44,194 nt of DNA from Bacteroidota bacterium (GTDB lineage Bacteria > Bacteroidota > Bacteroidia > UBA8524). Position 1 is the first letter of the stretch; every line of letters starts with the position of its first letter. Under the pieces are notes generated by a model. The model saw only the letters and a list, made by a program, of their open reading frames with translations, was not told the DNA's origin and did not search any database. Below, one piece after another: positions 26,301-34,424 of this stretch. The DNA is taken from contig DQHT01000158.1 in the NCBI GenBank assembly GCA_003531115.1, positions 38,109-82,302 on the forward strand, written 5' to 3'. The position numbers and the translations under genes were made by a program.

Positions 26301-26911
26301 TATCCGTTCAAATAAAAGCTGTAGACTCATGCGGAATTCGTTCGGATAGTTCTGGAACACATACCACTATCTGGCTGCAATCAGAACAACTCGGCGATGT
26401 TTCTTTTCTAAGATGGACCAATTATCAAGGCTGGGATATTGGAAACCTGCAATTGGATTTATTGCAAGAAAATGGCAACTGGAAAACAATGGCCACTGAT
26501 TTGGAAAATACAAACACATACAGCGATCCATCCTATTCCGAAGCCCTTATGGACAACTACTGTTACCGAATTAAGGCATCCAAAAAAGGAGAAGACAGCC
26601 TGTATACACTCAGTAATATAAGTTGTGTTGCACAAGCCCCACTATTGCTTGTACCCAATGCCTTTACACCAAATGGAGACCGGTTAAATGATCTGTTTCA
26701 GGTATACTCCCTGTCAAATGCATCAATTGAAATGACTATTTATTCCCGATGGGGAGAAAGTATATATTCAGAAGAATCAAGTTCTCCTTCCTGGGATGGA
26801 AGCTATAAAAACTTACCCGCTCAGGAAGGAACTTATTTGTATATCCTAAAGGTTCTTACGAATGAAGGCAGAAAATATACCTTAAAAGGGAGCGTAGAAC
26901 TTTTGCGTTGA
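23327..26911 (+). CDS. secreted beta-propeller/PKD protein with T9SS type B (gliding-motility) sorting domain
   Basis: A 1194-residue exported protein with a signal peptide (residues 1-28, ending VEAQ). Residues about 29-400 match the N-terminal propeller common in T9SS cargo (HWIFGYKGGLHFNP, then CEGNLLFYTN and NRNHDTMLNG). A PKD-like unit follows (FRIEWGDGDSL ... SEGIYPIRLTAW), then several Cys-bearing Ig-like units. The end, VPNAFTPNGDRLNDLFQVY ... YIL followed by GSVELLR, is the CHU_C/type B sorting signal. The gene begins two bases after the subtilase stop, so both are likely on one transcript. Proteins of this class are usually secreted and kept at the cell surface; ligand unknown. Confidence 0.9.
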   Translation: MAKGKVNTFLLIFLSIFLAGLFQRVEAQQADHWIFGYKGGLHFNPLLSKPEFTNSMISAACLGDLGSFPSAFSASISDCEGNLLFYTNVSVVFNRNHDTMLNGAMCEYGSPGEHGTPTILERKDSIGKYLLLNAVLGPKIGLVATLVDMNLDNGKGGVYAKDILINDSSLGRFAVQQHPNGVDYWVVFRPTGSFFVALQLSPSGTIINRVESTDISGSYAPCLYYIGAPYWSGLDQCIKFSNNGKMIAVNNLHYGGFSSYLYQFNPTTGKIGQPKPLTQEGWHNSLNNIQFEFSPNDSFVYASISSPHANPNLSRGRIFQLPTYLPNPTFSPFTFNVAGKKENYGIQLAPDGRIYFLNPGDSSFGVFLFPNRPGTQAELIETYIKFPFALHSVLPNISTPFKQLDLRHNAESGQCIDTFNVQIQGGLAEFRRFRIEWGDGDSLILDSSYLSESIPHTYQSEGIYPIRLTAWTKDCHLPIVRRDTVSIRIRPSGEDTAMELRSLCGADFVVLKTSSIHTDSLIWRALSITDTLPWRNGKPMFGTYTDSVTLSDTNTYLFSITRFKNNGCTSANSFNYTPNIEPRPLSSFLQPADTLHCAPYALDYINQSTNATSVSVSLNTTVLTETGTDTFSHILTDGGNYAPVFVAMNGDGCTDSLIGNTIRILERPILDYQILLDSTCDSSGFRIIDRSLNSDSIDVQIQSLDFTLVFSDILPIQSSILHADSGNRNYLIAYAGINAVCRVDSHFTVKTTKMLKPGTRISGVALSYCMPAELLITDMDTDPLVSSYTVFFNGIKKAENLSGIPLAQGAYNLKVIEEFANGCQAGDSGFFSVFPAPETETLRDTFSDCTGFHVALRPKNGTTLDSVSIHRGSFSLETYALEAFDPSVIWTYSHTDSAIEHSFLWSPLSMDGCRDTAVFSIQQSPYRRLDAPETQLIRVTSNTSAMVRWDYPEGTQYGEAEIEDMNGLYRINLDTSEIEKELWSLAPADGPVSVQIKAVDSCGIRSDSSGTHTTIWLQSEQLGDVSFLRWTNYQGWDIGNLQLDLLQENGNWKTMATDLENTNTYSDPSYSEALMDNYCYRIKASKKGEDSLYTLSNISCVAQAPLLLVPNAFTPNGDRLNDLFQVYSLSNASIEMTIYSRWGESIYSEESSSPSWDGSYKNLPAQEGTYLYILKVLTNEGRKYTLKGSVELLR

Positions 26912-26937
26912 TATTTGGAATTTTCTCTGTAACTTTA
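26908..26937 (+). promoter_or_regulatory. putative promoter of the third cargo gene
   Basis: TTG at 26908-26910 and TAACTTTA at 26930-26937 are spaced by 19 bp. The ATG at 26946 follows eight bases later. Fits the phylum pattern apart from the last base of the -7 box; it overlaps the 3' end of the preceding gene. Confidence 0.4.
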
Positions 26938-26945
26938 GGCAGCGT

Positions 26946-29900
26946 ATGAAAAGATTTTTAGTTGTATTGGTCCTGCTTCTTAATCTCCAGGAAGCACGAG
27001 GCTCCCATTTTGAATCCGTATATATTTCTTATCGGACACTGAATGATTCATTCATTGAAGTGAACCTGCATACCTTCCAATATTGTTACGGTGCACAGAT
27101 GACGCATCATCCCTATGAGATCTCCTATGGAACTACCACCATCACAGACACCGTGCGTTATGCTAGCCAAAGAAATGTGACTCCCAGAGGTCCTGGGTGC
27201 CCGGATACGTGCATTAACCCGTATCCTGTTAAAGAAAAAATATTTAAAGACACGATTGATGTCACTTCAATAAGCGATTGTTCCATACGAATTAGCATTC
27301 TGTTATACAACCGGACATACGGTAACAACGAACCAGCCTATGTTTTTACAGAATTTAACCGATGCCTGGGGGCCGGAAATTCCAGTCCGGTATTTGACCC
27401 ACCCATGCCCAGGGTGTTATATTCGTCTGAAACAAATTTTATGTTTTATGATGCGAAGGATATTTATGACCAGCGAGACTCCATCAGTTTTGCTCTGTTG
27501 GAACCGGCTTACAAGGCGAATAATGTTCCCATAACTTATACCGGAAATTTTTCCCCAAAGCAGCCCCTTAGCTATACCGGATTTCCTAACACGCCGCTCC
27601 GCTATTCCAATAGTCGCGGTTGGATCGAAGTGATTCCGAATCAAGGGAATTCAGTCGCCTATTTAGGAGGTGATATTTATGAATGGTTCGATAGTTCAGG
27701 CACAAAGATCTTGGCCTCCAAAACGCATTTTGATCATCTTTGCATTGTTCTTAATACAACCTACCCAACTCCCACACCACAACTAAGCTTTGACGGAGGC
27801 GGACTTGGAAGCAACGGAGCCTACGACCCTTGTGGCGACACGGTTCAAAACCTGAACTATACCCTTTCCGATTCGGGCGACAGTCTGACTTATTTTATCG
27901 TAGCTGATGCGCCGATAACCTATAGCGTAGTCGATACCAATGAAAGTTATAAGAACATTACCCTTTCGGTTTCTATCCCCGACAGCCTGCTGAACGATAC
28001 CTTCTACGTGAGAATCTATGCGAAGGATGATAATTGTACCCTGGCCAAGGAGCGAAACTTTCTCCTTTCTTTTGTGCGCTTTCCAAAGCCGGAAAATTAT
28101 ACTCCGCCAAAGCTCGACAGCCTGGCGCTGTGTAACGGATATAAACTCACCTTATCGGATCCCGCCCAGCAGCTATTCAACTTTAAATTCGCAAACAACA
28201 AGGATACCCAGTCTTTTTATTACCCTCAGGCGGGCTACCATCCTGTGGCTATTCGTGTAGGAAATTCCTACAGTTGTTCGGTTATCCATACCGACTCGGT
28301 TTTTCTCCCCCTTTATGGACAAGTACAAGCAAATATCACGTACCCTACCTTATACCCTTGTCCGGGAACGGGAACTGTCTTTGCCGCAGCTCCTTCTGGA
28401 GGTACCGGTCCCTATAAAATACAATGGACCTCCATAGATACCGGTTTGAATTATACGGCCTATGTGAGCGACAGCCTGCTGCTTCAGGTAAAAACGACCG
28501 ATGCGGTGGGTTGCAGGGCAACAGACACCTTCCTGCTCCGGAATTCCCCGAAATTATTTGCCTCCATCATCGGCAACCCCTGGCAATGTTATGATAATGG
28601 TTTACCCAGGTATGATGCCGCTGGTATCGTGGGAACGCCTCCCTACAACTACGATTGGTCAGGTTTGGGAACACTGCCTTATATTTATATCGATCCGTCA
28701 GCCGACACTACCCTTGTTATTAAAGTCACAGACGCTAACGGATGTATCGCCAATGACACCATGCGCATTACCCGCTATGTGGGTCCGCCCGCCAATGCAG
28801 GAAGCGACCAGGATGTTTGTGGGGGTTATTTGACGACTCTCCAGGCCATCGTGGGTCCGAACTTTTCGGCAACATATTATTGGTCCGGAATCGGAAGCGG
28901 GTCTTCGATCAGCTATATCCCGACCAAAAGTGGTTTTGTATTTTTGGAAGTAAGCGACAGCCTGGGTTGTCTCCACAGGGATAGTTTGTATATGGAAGTC
29001 CTGCCCAAGGCGGAGATCAGTATACAGGGCACAGACTCCCTTTGTGAACATGAGCAGGTCAATTTATCAGCAACTCCGCTTGGAACTTCTCCCTTTCAGA
29101 TCAGCTGGACAGGAGGACCTCAGCAGGGAAGCGGTTCGAACTATTCGTTCACTGCCGGGCAATCTGCATCTATCCGAAGTATCCTCATCGATGCAAACGG
29201 CTGTCGGGATACGGCAAATACAGCTGTGGTGGTATTTCCTTTCGACACCATTACCTTTCTGAACCCCGTCTCAGCCCTTTGTGAAAACCAACAGCCCCTT
29301 GACCTGAGAACCTGGGTGACTCCTTCTCAAGGCAGCTGGTCGGGTAAGGGTGTAAACGGATTTACCTTTTACGCAGACAGCGCCGGAGTTGGGCAAGCGC
29401 TGATCCATTATCAATATGGAACCGCAAAATGTTTTGATCGGGACAGTCTTTTACTGGATATCCAAAAAAAGCCGGCTGTCGATTTTGAGGCCGATACCTT
29501 ATATGGACCGATTCCCCTGGTCGTACAATTCACCAACAAAACCCCGGGCAATTACCAGTGGTTTTGGAACTTTGGGGTATTGATCCGTTTGGATGATACT
29601 TCCAGTCAAAAGAACCCCGTCTATACCTACGCCCATTCCGGAAAATACAACCCCCGCCTGGTCGCCTTCGACGCCGTTTGCCGCGATAGCCTGATCCGAA
29701 CCGCCTATATCGACACCTGGCCGGGAGGGGTAGAAAGCGTAGGGAAGGCCTCTTTCCAGGTTTATCCGAATCCGTTCTCCAATTCTTTAACTATAGCCAA
29801 TCCTGAACTTGATGAATTAAATTGGAGCTTGTACGCTACTGATGGAAAGTTGGTGGCGGAAGGTACTGTAAGCTCTGATTTGGAAGTTATCGATACCCGA

Positions 29901-29966
29901 ATGCTGGTTCCAGGGCTTTATTTGATTCGGGTAAATGGGGTTGGTTATCGGGTGATCAGGGAGTAG
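26946..29966 (+). CDS. secreted PKD-like protein with T9SS type A sorting domain
   Basis: A 1006-residue exported protein, signal peptide residues 1-19 (MKRFLVVLVLLLNLQEARG). The N-terminal half has a Cys-rich region followed by beta-sandwich units resembling those in large T9SS adhesins (SHFESVYISYRTLNDSFIEV; later SDSGDSLTYF). Residues about 490-780 hold repeated Ig/PKD-like units marked by DANGC and GTxPYxxxW (for example GGTGPYKIQW, VGTPPYNYDW, LGTSPFQISW). A clearer PKD domain, VQFTNKTPGNYQWFWNFG, is near 850. The sorting domain follows (VYPNPFSNSLTIANP ... LVPGLYLIRV). It may form a surface adhesin. It shares orientation with the two cargo genes before it. Confidence 0.88.
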   Translation: MKRFLVVLVLLLNLQEARGSHFESVYISYRTLNDSFIEVNLHTFQYCYGAQMTHHPYEISYGTTTITDTVRYASQRNVTPRGPGCPDTCINPYPVKEKIFKDTIDVTSISDCSIRISILLYNRTYGNNEPAYVFTEFNRCLGAGNSSPVFDPPMPRVLYSSETNFMFYDAKDIYDQRDSISFALLEPAYKANNVPITYTGNFSPKQPLSYTGFPNTPLRYSNSRGWIEVIPNQGNSVAYLGGDIYEWFDSSGTKILASKTHFDHLCIVLNTTYPTPTPQLSFDGGGLGSNGAYDPCGDTVQNLNYTLSDSGDSLTYFIVADAPITYSVVDTNESYKNITLSVSIPDSLLNDTFYVRIYAKDDNCTLAKERNFLLSFVRFPKPENYTPPKLDSLALCNGYKLTLSDPAQQLFNFKFANNKDTQSFYYPQAGYHPVAIRVGNSYSCSVIHTDSVFLPLYGQVQANITYPTLYPCPGTGTVFAAAPSGGTGPYKIQWTSIDTGLNYTAYVSDSLLLQVKTTDAVGCRATDTFLLRNSPKLFASIIGNPWQCYDNGLPRYDAAGIVGTPPYNYDWSGLGTLPYIYIDPSADTTLVIKVTDANGCIANDTMRITRYVGPPANAGSDQDVCGGYLTTLQAIVGPNFSATYYWSGIGSGSSISYIPTKSGFVFLEVSDSLGCLHRDSLYMEVLPKAEISIQGTDSLCEHEQVNLSATPLGTSPFQISWTGGPQQGSGSNYSFTAGQSASIRSILIDANGCRDTANTAVVVFPFDTITFLNPVSALCENQQPLDLRTWVTPSQGSWSGKGVNGFTFYADSAGVGQALIHYQYGTAKCFDRDSLLLDIQKKPAVDFEADTLYGPIPLVVQFTNKTPGNYQWFWNFGVLIRLDDTSSQKNPVYTYAHSGKYNPRLVAFDAVCRDSLIRTAYIDTWPGGVESVGKASFQVYPNPFSNSLTIANPELDELNWSLYATDGKLVAEGTVSSDLEVIDTRMLVPGLYLIRVNGVGYRVIRE

Positions 29967-29970
29967 TTCT

Positions 29971-30032
29971 CAGTTCGTCGCACTTCCCTTCGGCTGGCTC
30001 AGGGCAGGCTCTTCTCTCAGTGTGACGGACTA
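29971..30032. repeat. 62-bp repeat, copy 1
   Basis: Same length and orientation as 34596-34657, sharing ACTTCCCTTCGrCTGGCTCAGG, GCAGGCTCTTC, CTCAG and TGACGGACTA. Its left end (CAGTTCGTC) has drifted from the TAGTCCGTC that pairs with GACGGACTA in the other copy. Confidence 0.8.
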
Positions 30033-30100
30033 TTTAGCTCCTCATCCCAATATCTCCAAGTCTCCTCGTCTCCAAGTCCCCTCGTCTGATGTCTCTGCTC

Positions 30101-30133
30101 GTCCGTTTACTTCGACAGGCTCAGCAAACGGAC
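30101..30133. repeat. 33-bp hairpin repeat, copy 2
   Basis: GTCCGTTT at 30101-30108 and AAACGGAC at 30126-30133 enclose ACTTCGACAGGCTCAGC. The copy at 5885-5917 has the same arms and nearly the same loop; both are followed by TTTAGC and a CTC-rich tract. Confidence 0.8.
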
Positions 30134-30403
30134 CATTTAGCTCCTCATCCCTTTATCTCCTAGTCTCCAAGTCTCCTCGTCTCCAGTCCCCTCGCTCCCT
30201 CACTCCCCGGTGAAGCAGAACTCCTGCGTCGTTCGCTCCCCCGCTCCGCCGCTCCGGACGAAGTCCCGCTCCCCTCGTCCGCCGAAGCTCGTGCACATTC
30301 ATCCGGGTTCAACCAAACTAGCCGAGCGTAGGCGGACCACCTTTGACATAAAAATTGCACCTTTGCACAAGGAAAGCGGCATTCATCCGTTACACTGGTA
30401 CAT

Positions 30404-31957
30404 ATGGCAATTAAAATACTCTGGGCCGACGACGAAATCGATCTTCTTAAACCACATATTCTTTTTCTCGAGGCTAAAGGTTACGAACTAACAACCGTTA
30501 ATAGTGGCCTCGACGCGATCGAAGAGGTGGAAAAAACCCGCTTCGATGTTATTTTTCTTGATGAAAACATGCCTGGCCTCTCCGGACTGGAAACTTTGAA
30601 CCGCATCAAAGAGGCGATGACGGATGTTCCTGTGGTGATGATCACCAAAAGCGAGGAGGAATATATCATGGAAGAGGCGATCGGATCCAAAATAGCCGAT
30701 TACCTCATTAAACCGGTCAATCCGAACCAGATCCTGCTATCTATCAAAAAAATTATCGATAACCGCCGCCTGGTTTCTGAAAAAACAGCCCAGGGTTACC
30801 AGCAGGATTTCCGCAATATATCCATGACTTTTATGGATGAGCTGGATTTTGAAGCCTGGAAACAGGTGTATCGAAAACTGGTTTATTGGGATCTGGAAAT
30901 TAGTTCGGCAAAAGAACAGGGTATGGAAGAGGTGTTAATTGCCCAGAAAGAAGAAGCCAATAACAATTGGTCGAGCTTCATTCGCAGAAACTACCTCGAT
31001 TTTGTGAACCACCGTAACCCAAAAGCCCCCATGCTGAGCAATGAGTTGATGGGAAGGAAAGTGATTCCGCATATTGATGGGGAGACCCCTGTGGTTTTTT
31101 TATTGATCGATTGCCTTCGCTACGACCAGTGGAAGGTGATACAACCCGTGTTGAGCGAATATTTTACTATGGATGAAGAGGACCTCTACATGAGTATCCT
31201 GCCAACAACCACGCAATATTGCCGGAATTCGATCTTTTCCGGATTGATGCCCTCAGAGATCGAAAAACGATTCCCAAATATGTGGAGCAACGATGAGGAC
31301 GAAGGTGGAAAAAATAATTTTGAGCTGGATTTCCTGACCAACTATTTGAACAGAACGCGCAAAGGAACCAAACTTAGCTATACCAAAATTACCAACCTGG
31401 AGGCAGGAAAAAATCTGGTAGATACCATACCCAATTTATTGAAGAATGACCTGAGTGTGATCGTATACAATTTTGTAGATGCACTTTCCCATGCACGTAC
31501 CGATGTGTCGCTGATGCGCGAATTGTCCGAAGATGAGGCTGCCTACCGATCTGTAACCCTAAGCTGGTTCCAGCATTCTCCTTTATTGGATGCCTTAAAA
31601 CGAATCAGTGAAAAGAAAGTTCGGCTCATTATCACCACCGATCACGGTTCAGTGAGGGTGAAGGATCCAATTAAAATTGTAGGCGACAAAAACACGAACA
31701 CCAACCTGCGCTATAAACAGGGAAAAAATCTCAGCTATGACCGCAAGGAGGTCTATGAAATTAAAAAACCCGAGGAAGGATTTCTACCCAAGCTGCATGT
31801 GAGTTCGGCCTATGTATTTGCAGACAAAGCCAACTTTTTTGCCTACCCGAACAACTACAATTATTATGTTAAATATTACCGCGACACCTTTCAGCACGGG
31901 GGTATTTCGATGGAAGAAATGATGATCCCCATTATTTCCATGAAGGGGAAAGGATAA
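30404..31957 (+). CDS. porX: PorX-type response regulator with PglZ domain
   Basis: A 517-residue protein of the PorX type. Residues 1-120 are a response-regulator receiver: acidic Asp9/Asp10, phosphoacceptor Asp53 in IFLDENMPG, and Lys103 in LIKPV. A helical linker follows, then a PglZ domain of the alkaline phosphatase superfamily (about 225-515) with IDCLRYDQW, the metal-site LPTTTQYCRNSIFSG and TTDHGSV. In Porphyromonas gingivalis, PorX is the response regulator controlling T9SS genes and shows zinc-dependent phosphodiesterase activity. Its partner kinase PorY is not in this window. The stop overlaps the tsaE start by one base, so they are probably cotranslated. Its neighbours upstream are T9SS cargo genes. 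Confidence 0.93.
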   Translation: MAIKILWADDEIDLLKPHILFLEAKGYELTTVNSGLDAIEEVEKTRFDVIFLDENMPGLSGLETLNRIKEAMTDVPVVMITKSEEEYIMEEAIGSKIADYLIKPVNPNQILLSIKKIIDNRRLVSEKTAQGYQQDFRNISMTFMDELDFEAWKQVYRKLVYWDLEISSAKEQGMEEVLIAQKEEANNNWSSFIRRNYLDFVNHRNPKAPMLSNELMGRKVIPHIDGETPVVFLLIDCLRYDQWKVIQPVLSEYFTMDEEDLYMSILPTTTQYCRNSIFSGLMPSEIEKRFPNMWSNDEDEGGKNNFELDFLTNYLNRTRKGTKLSYTKITNLEAGKNLVDTIPNLLKNDLSVIVYNFVDALSHARTDVSLMRELSEDEAAYRSVTLSWFQHSPLLDALKRISEKKVRLIITTDHGSVRVKDPIKIVGDKNTNTNLRYKQGKNLSYDRKEVYEIKKPEEGFLPKLHVSSAYVFADKANFFAYPNNYNYYVKYYRDTFQHGGISMEEMMIPIISMKGKG

Positions 31958-32376
31958 TGGCGAAGCACCTGATCACCACCCTCGAAGAATTAGCACCCAT
32001 TGCCGATGCCCTGGTGCATCTGGCAGAAGAAAGGCGCATCCTGACCTTTTCCGGAAACCTGGGCACGGGAAAAACAACCCTGATCCAACATATCTGTGCA
32101 CGGCTAGGCGTTCATGAAGATGTGGATAGTCCCAGTTTTGGTATGGTCAACGAATACCAGGGTGAGGAAGAACAGATCTTTCATTTCGACCTTTACCGCC
32201 TGAAAAATGCCGAAGAAGCCCTTGATATCGGCCTGACGGAATACCTCGATTCGGGGAGTATCTGCCTTATCGAATGGCCGGAAATTGCATGGGGATTGCT
32301 CCCTGAAGAAACCATTCATGTTACGCTGGCACATGAAAATGAGGGGAAAAGAAGTATTTCCTGGTCAGAATCTTAG
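31957..32376 (+). CDS. tsaE: tRNA threonylcarbamoyladenosine synthesis ATPase
   Basis: A 139-residue P-loop ATPase of the TsaB-TsaD-TsaE complex that installs t6A at position 37 of ANN-decoding tRNAs. P-loop GNLGTGKTT lies at residues 33-41, SPSFGMVNEY at 59-68, the HFDLYRL block at 76-82 and IEWPE at 105-109, all in the family order. Length is usual. It begins within the porX stop codon (TAATG overlap). I recall this porX-tsaE-ald order from other Bacteroidota. Confidence 0.94.
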   Translation: MAKHLITTLEELAPIADALVHLAEERRILTFSGNLGTGKTTLIQHICARLGVHEDVDSPSFGMVNEYQGEEEQIFHFDLYRLKNAEEALDIGLTEYLDSGSICLIEWPEIAWGLLPEETIHVTLAHENEGKRSISWSES

Positions 32377-32410
32377 GTGATTTTCTTATTTTCGTTCGTT
32401 CAACAAAACG

Positions 32411-33127
32411 ATGAAAAGAACCTATACCCTCCTTGTGATGGTCGCTTTGGTCCTGGGCATTGCCTCCTGCGCGCGCGACTACACCACCCCCGTATTTAGC
32501 AGCAAAACCGTTGGCCATAAGTTGGTGGCCATACTTCCTTATCAGATGGTTTATACCGGCCGACAAGACGCGAAACTAAGTCCGGAAGAAATTCGCAAGA
32601 TCACCGAGGCCGAATCCCAGGCCTTTCAAAGGGCACTACACAACCAGCTTTTGCGCGAATCGGGTGCCGATAAAAAAGACATCAAGATCGAATTTCAAAC
32701 TCCGGAGCGAACCAATAAGATCCTGCAGGATAGCGGGATCTCACTTATCGATGCCTGGAAAGAAACACCAGAAAGACTCTCGGCTATTTTAGGTGTTCAT
32801 TCCATCGTATATACCCGGGTTGAAAAGGAAAAATTCCTGACCGACCTGGAGAGTTTCGGACTGGAAATAGCCGGAGATATCCTAGATAAAATTGTCATAC
32901 CCGAAGGAATTCAGATCCCAATGGGGGCTAACCCGGATAATTATAACCGCACGTACCGCATCAAGATCGACTGCCAGCTTTTGAATGGCATCGACGCCAG
33001 TTTGTTATGGAAATTGCCCCTCGACACGGAAATCGACTGGAATTCACGGGCAAATGATGTGATCGAACAGTCGGCACGGCTTTGTGCAAAAAGATTTCCT
33101 TACCGAAATCGGAGCTATTATCGTTAA
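32411..33127 (+). CDS. predicted lipoprotein, function unknown
   Basis: A 238-residue predicted lipoprotein, signal and lipobox LGIASC with Cys at residue 20. The visible pattern VAILPYQMVYTGR, then ISLIDAWKETPERLSAILGV, then SIVYTRVE resembles LpoB/CsgG-like and GNA1162-like periplasmic lipoproteins (alpha/beta domain with a 'xAILPF' first strand), but I cannot assign a family firmly. It lies 34 bp after tsaE and 45 bp before ald. A TATTTTCG box at 32387-32394 suggests its own promoter. Outer-membrane or periplasmic location inferred. Confidence 0.6.
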   Translation: MKRTYTLLVMVALVLGIASCARDYTTPVFSSKTVGHKLVAILPYQMVYTGRQDAKLSPEEIRKITEAESQAFQRALHNQLLRESGADKKDIKIEFQTPERTNKILQDSGISLIDAWKETPERLSAILGVHSIVYTRVEKEKFLTDLESFGLEIAGDILDKIVIPEGIQIPMGANPDNYNRTYRIKIDCQLLNGIDASLLWKLPLDTEIDWNSRANDVIEQSARLCAKRFPYRNRSYYR

Positions 33128-33172
33128 GTAACAGGAAACTTTTTGTACCTTTAAAGGACCTAGTCAGCCTTC

Positions 33173-34399
33173 ATGAAAGAAAACCCAAAGTCACCGTTCC
33201 AGGAGCTCGCAAAACAAGCCTCCCTGCAGCCACAGGAGCAGTTATTGGAGGTTCGTAAGCATCAGACGCAACTCTCGGTTGGCGTGCCGAAGGAGATCAC
33301 CTACCAGGAAAACAGGGTACCGCTGACTCCTTCGTCTGTAGCGTTGCTGGTGAATTCCGGACATGTGATCACAATAGAGACAGGTGCTGGGAAAAATGCC
33401 AATTTTCTCGACCGCCAATACAGCGAGGCCGGTGCACGTATTGTGTATGGAAAAGAGGAAGTTTATAAATCGGATATCATCCTGAAAATAGACCCTCCTA
33501 CCAAGGAAGAGATCGACCTGATGACCCCGGGACAACACTTGTTTTCGGCCATACAAATGACCAACCTGACCGATTCCTACGTCAAGCAGTTGATCAATAA
33601 AAAGATCACGGCCATGGCCTATGAGTTTTTAAAGGATGATGAAGATACCCTTTCTATCATCCGCAGTATGAGTGAAATTGCCGGAAGGTCGGCTGTTTTG
33701 ATCGGCGCCGAATACCTGGGCAACAGCCATGGAGGCAAAGGAGAACTGCTCGGTGGAGTTTCCGGAATTCCACCTTCAGAGGTGGTGATCATTGGCGCAG
33801 GAACAGTGGGCGAATATGCAGCCCGAACAGCAGTTGCCCTCGGAGCAACGGTAAAAGTTTTTGATAATTCCCTGGCCAAATTACGGCGCCTGCAAAACCA
33901 TTTGAACATGCCGGTTTTTACCTCCATCGTCCAACCCAATATCCTTGCAAAAGCCCTCACCACCTGCGACCTGGCCATAGGCGCCCTACGCAGCGATGAA
34001 GGAAGGAGCCCGAATGTGGTGAGCGAAGAAATGGTTACCCGCATGAAACCCGGAGCCGTGATCGTGGATGTTAGCATCGACCAGGGCGGTTGTTTTGAAA
34101 CCTCGGAAGTGACTACCCATACCAACCCCGTTGTCATTAAACACGACGTGATCCATTACGGTGTACCCAATATCCCCGCCCGTGTTGCCCGCACTGCCAG
34201 TTATGCCCTCAGCAATATTTTTACCCCCATCCTCATCGACATCGCCGAAGCCGGAGGTTTTAAAAACTATTTCTGGGAAAATACCATGATCCGCAATGGG
34301 GTCTATATCTACAAAGGCAACCTCGTAAAACGCCATATCGGGGAGCGGTTTAATATGAAGTATAAGGATATTGATCTGCTTATCGGAGCACATCTTTGA
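33173..34399 (+). CDS. ald: alanine dehydrogenase
   Basis: A 408-residue AlaDH/PNT-family enzyme converting L-alanine, NAD+ and water to pyruvate, ammonia and NADH. Seen: VGVPKEITYQENRVPLTPSS with the substrate Arg/Lys, the nucleotide-binding GAGTVGEYAARTAVALGA, the conserved DVSIDQGGCFETS, and VPNIPARVARTASYALSN at the C-terminal side. It has about 35 extra residues before the usual family start, with no obvious function. Family member rather than transhydrogenase because it is a single soluble chain without the Pnt membrane part. TACCTTTA at 33146-33153 is a likely -7 box. Confidence 0.93.
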   Translation: MKENPKSPFQELAKQASLQPQEQLLEVRKHQTQLSVGVPKEITYQENRVPLTPSSVALLVNSGHVITIETGAGKNANFLDRQYSEAGARIVYGKEEVYKSDIILKIDPPTKEEIDLMTPGQHLFSAIQMTNLTDSYVKQLINKKITAMAYEFLKDDEDTLSIIRSMSEIAGRSAVLIGAEYLGNSHGGKGELLGGVSGIPPSEVVIIGAGTVGEYAARTAVALGATVKVFDNSLAKLRRLQNHLNMPVFTSIVQPNILAKALTTCDLAIGALRSDEGRSPNVVSEEMVTRMKPGAVIVDVSIDQGGCFETSEVTTHTNPVVIKHDVIHYGVPNIPARVARTASYALSNIFTPILIDIAEAGGFKNYFWENTMIRNGVYIYKGNLVKRHIGERFNMKYKDIDLLIGAHL

Positions 34400-34424
34400 T
34401 TTATGATTTATGATTTATGATTTG
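34397..34424. repeat. TTTGATTTATGATT word tract after ald
   Basis: Three turns of GATTTAT and a partial fourth directly follow the ald stop, the same words as at 18919-18957. Position at a gene end is shared by other word tracts here. Confidence 0.7.

Larger units (their letters stand above)
29967..30403. other. 437-bp gene-free mosaic between cargo genes and porX
   Basis: No plausible gene. In order it holds a 62-bp repeat (29971-30032), TTTAGC plus a CTC-rich tract (30033-30092), the 33-bp hairpin repeat (30101-30133), a second TTTAGC plus CTC-rich tract (30136-30262), and GTCCGCCGAAGC near 30278, as in the hairpin upstream of dnaN. The porX promoter region follows. Confidence 0.7.

Noticed and set aside
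30022..30491. Short frames in the porX upstream region
   Set aside because: They are made of the CTC-rich tract and repeats, start and stop arbitrarily and overlap porX in the wrong frame.
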